A stretch of DNA of 7,747 bases, taken from the NCBI GenBank assembly GCA_002712335.1, contig PATI01000080.1:13237-20983 (forward strand). The letters run 5' to 3'. The DNA comes from Rhodospirillaceae bacterium. Lineage in GTDB: Bacteria; Pseudomonadota; Alphaproteobacteria; MPNO01; UBA2964. Numbering within the stretch: position 1 is the first letter of the stretch; each line of letters begins with the position of its first letter. The notes beneath the pieces were generated by a model that was not told the DNA's origin, did no database searches, and worked only from the letters and a program-made list of their open reading frames with translations. Shown here piece after piece: positions 1 through 5,623 of this stretch. A program made the position numbers and the translations under genes.

Positions 1-1116
1 GAGGAAGTTGCAATGGTTTCTACCACTCTTAACAAAAGTTGGAAAGGGAAATTAGGCATTCATGCTCATAATAATAAAAATTTAGCACTTATTAATACAA
101 TTACTGCTGTTAAGAATGGTGTTACCTGGTGTGATAGCACTGTCACCGGTATGGGAAGGGGTGCCGGAAACACTTCCACTGAAAGCCTGCTCATGGAAAT
201 GAACCATAATGGTAAGCATAGGGGTGATGCAACATTATTGCAGGAATCTATTGAAGATTTCAATCGTTATAAAAGTAAATATAATTGGGGCTCAAATATT
301 TATTATCATTTTGCTTCAAATCATAATATTCATCCTACCTTTGTCCAGGCACTTTTAAGTGATGTTCGCTATAATAAACAGCAGGTTATCGATATTCTTA
401 AGAATATTTCTAGTAAAGAAATGCAATCTTTAAGTGGTCAGCCCATAAACTTATCTGATTTTAGTTTGGAAGCATTGGATTACGCGAAGGCCACTATCTA
501 TGATAAACAGAACATTGTTTCGGGTACCTGGGATGCAACCGGTTGGTTAGCAGATCGTGAAGTGCTAATTATTGGATCGGGTCCTAGTGTTAAACGCTAT
601 AAAAAAGATATAATTAAGTATGTACATATACAAAAACCTGCAGTTCTGGTATTAAATATTAATATATCAATTCCAGAATCAATAATTACTGCAAGTGTAG
701 TTTCTTTAGAGGCGCGTATGCTTTTTGATACATTCCAGTACACAAAATTAGGCTATCCAATAATTCTGCCAAGGGCAAGAATTGAAAACTTAATTAATAG
801 ATTGAACAACGATTTTGAGATTTATGATTATGGCTTAACTGTAGAACCTAATACCTTTGAATTTCAACCAACAGGTTGTTCGCTGCATTTACCCTATACA
901 GCATGCTATGCATTAGCAATAGCTAATCAAGCAGGTGCAAAAATGATAAACTTAGTTGGGTTTGATGGTTACGGCATTGGTGACCCAAAACAAGAAGAAA
1001 TGAATAACCTATTTAGGCTATATAAGGAAAATGAAAAAAGTGTGCAAATAACATCTCTAACCCCTTCATCCTACAACTTGGATAAAGGTTCAATATACTC
1101 TCCAGCTCTTAAATGA
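1..1116 (+). CDS. HMGL-like (DRE-TIM) aldolase fused to a DUF115/MptE-like domain, 5'-truncated by window edge
   Basis: The frame is open from base 1, so the start lies upstream; the ATG at 13 is internal. The visible 371 residues begin in the C-terminal half of a DRE-TIM metallolyase barrel related to 4-hydroxy-2-oxovalerate aldolase. The metal-binding GIHAHNN motif has its two His codons at 61-63 and 67-69, and GMGRGAGN is at 148-171. A segment at about 325-350 (NIHPTF) follows the barrel. A second, Rossmann-like domain starts with LIIGSGPSV (565-591) and carries PTGC (868-879) and NLVGFDGY (949-972), resembling the GxGPS and GxD motifs of DUF115/Maf proteins and GT42 sialyltransferases. 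Family knowledge: such aldolases join or split pyruvate and an aldehyde. Inferred role: making a 4-hydroxy-2-oxo sugar acid for a glycan. The second domain may bind a nucleotide or act as a transferase. The stop overlaps the next start (ATGA). The aldolase call is firm; substrate and second-domain role are unknown. Confidence 0.85.
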   Translation, partial: EEVAMVSTTLNKSWKGKLGIHAHNNKNLALINTITAVKNGVTWCDSTVTGMGRGAGNTSTESLLMEMNHNGKHRGDATLLQESIEDFNRYKSKYNWGSNIYYHFASNHNIHPTFVQALLSDVRYNKQQVIDILKNISSKEMQSLSGQPINLSDFSLEALDYAKATIYDKQNIVSGTWDATGWLADREVLIIGSGPSVKRYKKDIIKYVHIQKPAVLVLNINISIPESIITASVVSLEARMLFDTFQYTKLGYPIILPRARIENLINRLNNDFEIYDYGLTVEPNTFEFQPTGCSLHLPYTACYALAIANQAGAKMINLVGFDGYGIGDPKQEEMNNLFRLYKENEKSVQITSLTPSSYNLDKGSIYSPALK

Positions 1117-1838
1117 AAGATATACTGGTTGTTATTCCAGCGCGTTACAATTCTTCACGTCTCCCGGGGAAGCCTTTGGTGGATATAAACGGAAAATCTA
1201 TGATAAATCGTGTGTGGGAAAAATGTATAATTGCGACGGAAAAGGAAAATGTGATAGTGGCTACTGATGATAGTAGGATTGGAGATCATTGCAAAGGTCT
1301 TGATATACCTTATCTCATTACGAATAAACAATGCCATACCGGTTCTGACCGAGTATATGAGGTAGCGCAAGACAATTATGCTGATATTTATATAAATATT
1401 CAGGGCGATGAACCAATGATTAAATCTAACGATATAAAAAAAGTAATAGATTTTGCCATACAGAATAAAAGCAATGTGATTAATGCTATGTGTCCCATCA
1501 GTGATGAAAGGGATTTTATAAGTCCCAATGTACCAAAAGTTGTAACAAGGGAAGATGGCCGCTTGCTCTATATGAGTCGTGCACCAATTCCTACAGATAA
1601 ACAGCACCAATTTATCTCAGCTATGAAACAAGTATGTATCTATGCATTTCCACGTAATATATTGTTACAATACGGATCAAGAAAAATCAAATCACCATTG
1701 GAATCAATTGAAGATTTAGAAATTTTGCGTATACTAGAGATGGGTCATGAGGTATTGATGGTTGAAGTGTCTGATTCTTCTATTGCTGTAGATACTCCTG
1801 AAGATCTTGAAAGGGTCAGGAAATTAATCCATGATTGA
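1113..1838 (+). CDS. KdsB-like CMP-2-keto-sugar-acid synthetase (CMP-Kdo synthetase family)
   Basis: A 241-residue cytoplasmic nucleotidyltransferase, close to the 248 residues of E. coli KdsB. Motifs in order: the CTP-binding IPARYNSSRLPGKPL (8-22), VATDD (49-53), HTGSDR (75-80), NIQGDEPMI (95-103) with the metal-binding Asp99, SRAPIP (155-160), LESIEDLEILR (196-206) and VDTPEDLERVR (226-236) with Asp227. KdsB enzymes couple CTP and Kdo to give CMP-Kdo and pyrophosphate. One difference from E. coli KdsB is seen: HLGIY of the sugar pocket reads QVCIY here (173-177), so the substrate may be another 2-keto sugar acid. The ATG overlaps the stop of the aldolase gene by 4 bases, and the 3' end overlaps the HAD gene by 8 bases, which suggests translational coupling. 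It is probably a dedicated paralogue rather than the housekeeping kdsB. The family is certain; the substrate is not. Confidence 0.9.
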   Translation: MKDILVVIPARYNSSRLPGKPLVDINGKSMINRVWEKCIIATEKENVIVATDDSRIGDHCKGLDIPYLITNKQCHTGSDRVYEVAQDNYADIYINIQGDEPMIKSNDIKKVIDFAIQNKSNVINAMCPISDERDFISPNVPKVVTREDGRLLYMSRAPIPTDKQHQFISAMKQVCIYAFPRNILLQYGSRKIKSPLESIEDLEILRILEMGHEVLMVEVSDSSIAVDTPEDLERVRKLIHD

Positions 1839-2499
1839 TATTACGGATTACGATTTTGTTGTGCTTGATTGTGATGGTGTAATCCTTGATTCTAATTTGT
1901 TGAAAACGGATGCCATTATTAAAACACTTGAGGATGAACCTGAGAGATACGTTGATAAAATGATTGTCTATCATAAAAATAACGGAGGTATTTCTAGATA
2001 CAAGAAATTCAGACATTATTTTGAAGAAATCAATCCTTGTGAAGATGGGGAAATAAAAGCCAAGGTTTCCATTGAAAAGTTTGCTGAAATAGTAAAAAAA
2101 GGGCTATTGAAATGTGATTATATACCTGGTGTAATAGATTTCATCAATAATATTAAACGAAAGGGACTTCCCCTTTTTGTTGTTTCAGGATCTGATGAAA
2201 TAGAATTAAGGAAAGTATTTAGCAAACGAAAGATTGATACATTGTTTTGTTCCATTTACGGAAGTCCATTCACAAAAACTCAGATCATGAAGAATGTTAT
2301 ATCACAGGTTGGGTCTCGGAAAAAAGGAATATTTTTTGGTGATTCGAAGACAGATTTCGATGCTGCTATGCAATTTGAATTAACTTTCATTTTCGTTAAA
2401 GGTGCATCAGAATGGGAAAAAGGGAAAAAAATATTTAATGGAAATTCTAATTATTCAATTCAGAATTTTCAATCATCCAACATTATTACAGAATTTTGA
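1831..2499 (+). CDS. HAD-superfamily phosphatase (phosphoglycolate phosphatase-like)
   Basis: 222 residues with all four HAD motifs. Motif I is DCDGVILDS with nucleophile Asp13 and acid/base Asp15. Motif II is VVSGS (Ser119). Motif III is Lys149 in SPFTKTQ. Motif IV is FFGDSKTD (Asp171, Asp175). About 100 residues between motifs I and II form a helical C1-type cap, so this is a PGP/beta-phosphoglucomutase-like member and not the capless KdsC type. It most likely hydrolyses a phosphate ester of a small metabolite. Its start overlaps the end of the CMP-synthetase gene by 8 bases, with AGG at 1818-1820 ahead of the ATG. By analogy with KdsC acting before KdsB, it may dephosphorylate the keto acid before CMP activation, but that is inference. 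A generic phosphatase or a phosphomutase cannot be excluded. Confidence 0.85.
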   Translation: MIDITDYDFVVLDCDGVILDSNLLKTDAIIKTLEDEPERYVDKMIVYHKNNGGISRYKKFRHYFEEINPCEDGEIKAKVSIEKFAEIVKKGLLKCDYIPGVIDFINNIKRKGLPLFVVSGSDEIELRKVFSKRKIDTLFCSIYGSPFTKTQIMKNVISQVGSRKKGIFFGDSKTDFDAAMQFELTFIFVKGASEWEKGKKIFNGNSNYSIQNFQSSNIITEF

Positions 2500-2520
2500 A
2501 AAAAATAAGTTATTTTTTTC
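2498..2520. repeat. Perfect AT-rich inverted repeat between the HAD and aminotransferase genes
   Basis: GAAAAAAATAA (2498-2508) and TTATTTTTTTC (2510-2520) are exact reverse complements around a single G at 2509. The repeat begins inside the TGA stop of the HAD gene. As RNA it could fold into a 9-bp stem with an AAGTT loop whose 3' arm is a seven-U tract. This looks like a weak bidirectional terminator or attenuator, but the stem is almost entirely A-U. It marks the point where overlapping genes give way to a spaced gene. Chance in AT-rich DNA is possible. Confidence 0.4.
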
Positions 2521-2534
2521 TTAAAGATTATTGT

Positions 2535-2538
2535 GGAG
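2535..2538 (+). promoter_or_regulatory. Ribosome binding site that selects the TTG start at 2546
   Basis: GGAG at 2535-2538 lies 7 bases ahead of TTG 2546 and inside the longer reading frame opened by TTG 2531, so the downstream TTG is the better start. The first in-frame ATG is far inside the conserved PLP domain (near base 2798) and cannot be the start. Confidence 0.6.
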
Positions 2539-2545
2539 AATAAAA

Positions 2546-3619
2546 TTGAAATTTAAAAGAAAAGTTCATTTGAAGGATATTTCTAGGATTCGAATTCCTG
2601 AGGATAGAGACCTTGACAATTGTCTCAGGTTAAATAGAAACGAGAGGGTTGCTGATTGGCATAAAGGTTTTCTTCGTGAAGTTTTTGATTCAAAGCCAGA
2701 TTATTTACTGAATGTTTATCCTAATTCCGATTCTATTTATAAAAAGTTAAGTAAATATCTAAAGCTTGATAAAAATCAGATTTTACTTTCTTCTGGCATG
2801 GACGGTGCTTTCAAAGCAATCTGGGAAACCGTAACGGATCCTGGCGACCATGTAGGTGTACCAGTGCCGACCTATGCTATGTACCACGTATATAATAAAA
2901 TTTTCGATACTAAATTAACACAGATTAATTATGATTCGTACACCCTTAAACTAAAATGGAATGAACTCGATAAATTCATTGAAAGTAAACCTCATATTCT
3001 TTTTATCCCCAATCCAAATCAGCCAGTGGAAGATCCCCTCTCAATCGACCAGATTGCAGAAATTTCTAAACGGTGTAGTGAGAATGGAACATTATTGGTT
3101 ATAGATGAAGCCTATTACATGTTTGGATGTGAAACGGCAATTGGTTTAGTTAAAGATTATGATAACTTGGTCATTTTGAGAACTTTCTCTAAAGGTTTTG
3201 GTGTACCTGGAATCCGTCTTGGCTATATGGTATCTAATACCGAGAATATTGATCATTTTTCAAAAACTCGATTTGCTTATGAGAGTAATAGTTTAAGTGA
3301 TGCAGTCGGTGAATATCTCTTGGATAATCTAGATATTGTAAATGATTATATTAAAAAAGTCCATGAAGGTCGCAATTATCTTAAAAGCGAGCTTTCAAAG
3401 CTTGGATTTAACTGTAATGGTAATGTTGGAAACTATCTTTTAATTGATTTTGGATCAAAAGAAAAATGCAAATACTATGCATCAGAACTTGAAGAAAGAA
3501 AAATACATGTAAAGGCAAATTATTCTGATGAGTGGGGTAAATATATGCTTGTGACATTGGGCCCAAAAGAAACCTTGGTTCCATTTATAGATGTTATAAA
3601 ATCCAGTTTTATACTATGA
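2546..3619 (+). CDS. HisC-like class I/II PLP-dependent aminotransferase
   Basis: From TTG 2546 the protein is 357 residues, matching the HisC family (about 356). It starts MKFKRK, then shows LRLNRNE (27-33), the PLP-phosphate region SSGMDGAFKA (82-91), NPNQP (156-160), IDEAYYMFG (186-194, with cofactor residues Asp187 and Tyr190), and SKGFGVPGIRLGY (215-227) with Schiff-base Lys216 and Arg224. These fold and cofactor residues are intact. Two substrate-side departures are seen: the usual NPNNPTG reads NPNQPVED, and the C-terminal RxTxG motif of HisC reads LVTLG, so Leu335 replaces the substrate-binding Arg. It therefore probably transaminates something other than histidinol phosphate. Placement among sugar genes suggests an amino-sugar or amino-acid-like glycan substituent. 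A PLP decarboxylase of the CobD type shares the fold and is an alternative. No histidine-pathway gene is nearby. Confidence 0.82.
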   Translation: MKFKRKVHLKDISRIRIPEDRDLDNCLRLNRNERVADWHKGFLREVFDSKPDYLLNVYPNSDSIYKKLSKYLKLDKNQILLSSGMDGAFKAIWETVTDPGDHVGVPVPTYAMYHVYNKIFDTKLTQINYDSYTLKLKWNELDKFIESKPHILFIPNPNQPVEDPLSIDQIAEISKRCSENGTLLVIDEAYYMFGCETAIGLVKDYDNLVILRTFSKGFGVPGIRLGYMVSNTENIDHFSKTRFAYESNSLSDAVGEYLLDNLDIVNDYIKKVHEGRNYLKSELSKLGFNCNGNVGNYLLIDFGSKEKCKYYASELEERKIHVKANYSDEWGKYMLVTLGPKETLVPFIDVIKSSFIL

Positions 3620-3628
3620 GAAATTTGC

Positions 3629-3632
3629 AGGA
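3629..3632 (+). promoter_or_regulatory. Possible distant ribosome binding site for the SDR gene
   Basis: AGGA lies 14 bases before ATG 3647, longer than usual. An in-frame TGA at 3617-3619 and the lack of any other start codon leave ATG 3647 as the only start that keeps the N-terminal nucleotide-binding strand. Confidence 0.35.
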
Positions 3633-3646
3633 ATATAAGCGTTAAA

Positions 3647-4588
3647 ATGAAAGTAGCAATTACAGGTGGATATGGTTACATAGGTTCTAGGATTGCTGAG
3701 CGACTTTTAATTGAAGGCCATGAAGTCAGTATTCTAGATATTCAAAAAGATGATACAAAAAAGAATCTTGATAAATGTCATTTTATTCAATGTGATATTA
3801 CAAAATATAATACTCTCCCAAATTTTTCTAATAATGAGATAGATGTCCTTATGCATTTAGCAGCACAATCGTCTGGAGTTAAGTCATTTGAAATTCCTGA
3901 GACTGATATCAATATTAATATTTTAGGAACATTGAATATGATTAAGTGGTGCGGATCAAATAATGTCAAGCGTATTATATTTGCTTCATCATTTACAGTT
4001 TATGGTGATAATACAGAATCAGAATTATATCAAGAAGATATGCCTTGTAACCCTAAATCACTTTATGCACTTTCAAAATACACAGGAGAGAGATATCTTC
4101 AGATTTACGGAGAACATATTGGGGTTAAATGGAATATTTTAAGAATGTTTAATGTTTATGGACCTGGTCAGGATTTAACTAGAATGGATCAAGGGGTGGT
4201 AAGTATTTTTCTGAGTATGATCCATAATGGAGATTATGTTGGAGTTAGAGGGAGTCTAGATCGTTTTAGGGATCTTGTATTTATTGATGATGTTGTAGAG
4301 GGATGGGTGCAGTGCTTACATCAACCTGAACAGAGTAATGAGATTTTTAATTTGGGATTTGGTAGTAAAACAACTATTGCCGATCTTATAAATACAATTA
4401 TTGAAGTATATGGTAAAACAGGAAAAGTTAAGGTCGAGGAAATTGGTACTACACCCGGTGATATAATGGGGTGTTATGCAGATATTTCAAAAATAACTGA
4501 AAAACTTGGTTATTTTCCCAATTATGATTTAAAAGTTGGAATTAAGCGTTTTAAAGAGTGGGCAGATAAATTCTATAAAATAGACTAA
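3647..4588 (+). CDS. NAD-dependent epimerase/dehydratase (extended SDR, nucleotide-sugar type)
   Basis: 313 residues, the normal length for nucleotide-sugar epimerases. The Rossmann motif TGGYGYIG is at 6-13 and Asp31 ends the second strand, favouring NAD over NADP. HLAAQSS (70-76), the catalytic Ser115 in ASSFTVYG (113-120), and Tyr140/Lys144 of YxxxK form the active site. NVYGPGQ (169-175) and RDLVFIDDVV (208-217) are typical of the sugar-nucleotide-binding half. Family knowledge: such enzymes oxidise C4 of an NDP-sugar and then epimerise, dehydrate or reduce it. The Ser-Ser context resembles GalE-type epimerases or 4-reductases more than 4,6-dehydratases, which usually carry Thr-Asp/Glu next to the catalytic Tyr region. 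It sits 27 bases after the aminotransferase and 7 bases before the methyltransferase, so it is probably in the same operon. The exact substrate cannot be read from sequence. Confidence 0.88.
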   Translation: MKVAITGGYGYIGSRIAERLLIEGHEVSILDIQKDDTKKNLDKCHFIQCDITKYNTLPNFSNNEIDVLMHLAAQSSGVKSFEIPETDININILGTLNMIKWCGSNNVKRIIFASSFTVYGDNTESELYQEDMPCNPKSLYALSKYTGERYLQIYGEHIGVKWNILRMFNVYGPGQDLTRMDQGVVSIFLSMIHNGDYVGVRGSLDRFRDLVFIDDVVEGWVQCLHQPEQSNEIFNLGFGSKTTIADLINTIIEVYGKTGKVKVEEIGTTPGDIMGCYADISKITEKLGYFPNYDLKVGIKRFKEWADKFYKID

Positions 4589-4595
4589 TACGATT

Positions 4596-5561
4596 GTGTT
4601 TTTGAAAGAAAAAAGATGTTTGTTGTGCAATGGGAAAACCGATTTTAAAGATGTGATACTACGTAGTGGTGAAAATTTTATGGTGTATTCTTGCATAAAG
4701 TGTAATTTCGAATTTTTTGATTACAATAATAAATCTGCACTACAATCTGATAAACTTGATGATACTAGGCTTCTCAGCTCTGGATTAAATATTCCAAGTA
4801 TCCAATTAGATTTTGAAAATGGTACCAGACAATCGCGCTCTTATATAGAACAATTTATTTATGAACCAATTATTGAAGAAAAAATATTAGAAATCGGTTG
4901 TTCTAATGGATACTTCTTAAAACTTCTATGTGATTTAGATGCCGCTCCTTATGGTTTAGAAATTAATGAGTCACGTGCACAATTCGTTAGAGATGAACTC
5001 GGACTCCCATGTTATTCTTCTTTGGGTAAAATCGAAGAAGATCAATTACAATTTAAAAAAATATTTATGTTTTACACTCTAGAGTATATCCCTGAACCAG
5101 TAGAGTATATAATGAGATTGATTAAGATTTTAGACTCTAGCGGTGAGCTAATTGTTGTGACACCTAATCTTGATGATGTACTTAAAAACGATTGGGATAT
5201 TCCAGCATATGAGGAGTTTTTTTATGAAAAATGCTCTATTTGTTATTATTCAATAAATGCTTTAAAAGTATTGGGTAGTAAAGTAAAAAAAACCTTTAAC
5301 GTTGAAATTAAGATTACAACCGAGCAAGGATATAGTTTATTTAACCATGTAAACTGGCTTTTAAATGAACGACCCATTACAACTGGCATTGTCGGAGGAG
5401 ATAATTTACCAAATAAAATAATAAAAACTTTTAGTGATCATAGGCCACAATTTGTAAAAAATATTAAACATCTTATAAGAAATATAGATGCAGATTATAA
5501 GGCTTTAATTGAACAAAATGGATTAGGAAATCGTATTATATTTCGAATGAAAAAATTATGA
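4596..5561 (+). CDS. Zinc-ribbon class I SAM-dependent methyltransferase
   Basis: 321 residues from GTG 4596. An N-terminal CxxC pair (Cys8/Cys11 and Cys33/Cys36) forms a probable zinc ribbon. A Methyltransf_23-like Rossmann domain follows, with SAM motif I ILEIGCSNGYF (97-107), acidic Glu122 in GLEIN, and VVTPNLDD (187-194). This arrangement recalls sugar C-methyltransferases of the NovU/TylC3 kind, but the C-terminal third is shorter and the characteristic second half was not recognised. No Shine-Dalgarno is obvious. GTG is chosen because the first in-frame ATG (Met29) would delete Cys8 and Cys11; TTG 4602 is equally possible and removes only two residues. It follows the SDR gene by 7 bases, suggesting methylation of the keto sugar made there (inference). 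O- or N-methylation is the alternative. Confidence 0.8.
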   Translation: MFLKEKRCLLCNGKTDFKDVILRSGENFMVYSCIKCNFEFFDYNNKSALQSDKLDDTRLLSSGLNIPSIQLDFENGTRQSRSYIEQFIYEPIIEEKILEIGCSNGYFLKLLCDLDAAPYGLEINESRAQFVRDELGLPCYSSLGKIEEDQLQFKKIFMFYTLEYIPEPVEYIMRLIKILDSSGELIVVTPNLDDVLKNDWDIPAYEEFFYEKCSICYYSINALKVLGSKVKKTFNVEIKITTEQGYSLFNHVNWLLNERPITTGIVGGDNLPNKIIKTFSDHRPQFVKNIKHLIRNIDADYKALIEQNGLGNRIIFRMKKL

Positions 5562-5613
5562 TTATTAAAATAGCCATTACAAAAGCCATTTGTTATATTT
5601 TAAAATAATGACT

Positions 5614-5617
5614 GGAA
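5614..5617 (+). promoter_or_regulatory. Ribosome binding site that supports the TTG start at 5624
   Basis: GGAA is 6 bases before TTG 5624. The stretch TGGAAAATAATTTGAATTTTAAA closely matches the initiation region of the aminotransferase gene from base 2534. The nearby ATG at 5608 is out of frame and ends after four codons at a TAA. Confidence 0.5.
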
Positions 5618-5623
5618 AATAAT

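Noticed and set aside
1155..1610. 151-codon open frame on the - strand
   Set aside because: It lies wholly inside the KdsB-like gene, whose motifs are unambiguous, and its product shows no recognisable domain.
1113..1838. Naming the CMP synthetase kdsB outright
   Set aside because: The nucleotide motifs match, but the sugar-pocket segment differs and the neighbours suggest a different keto acid.
2418..2432. A-rich homopolymer considered as a phase-variation tract in the HAD gene
   Set aside because: The runs are only about seven bases, the frame is intact, and such runs are common at this base composition.
2546..3619. Naming the aminotransferase hisC
   Set aside because: Length and cofactor motifs fit, but the substrate-binding Arg is Leu and no histidine gene is nearby, so the name would overstate the evidence.
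5562..5623. Promoter-like AT-rich gap with a TATTTTAAAATA palindrome (5596-5607) and a repeated AGCCATT (5572 and 5584)
   Set aside because: Short palindromes and 7-base repeats are expected in AT-rich DNA, and no -35 box at proper spacing was found.
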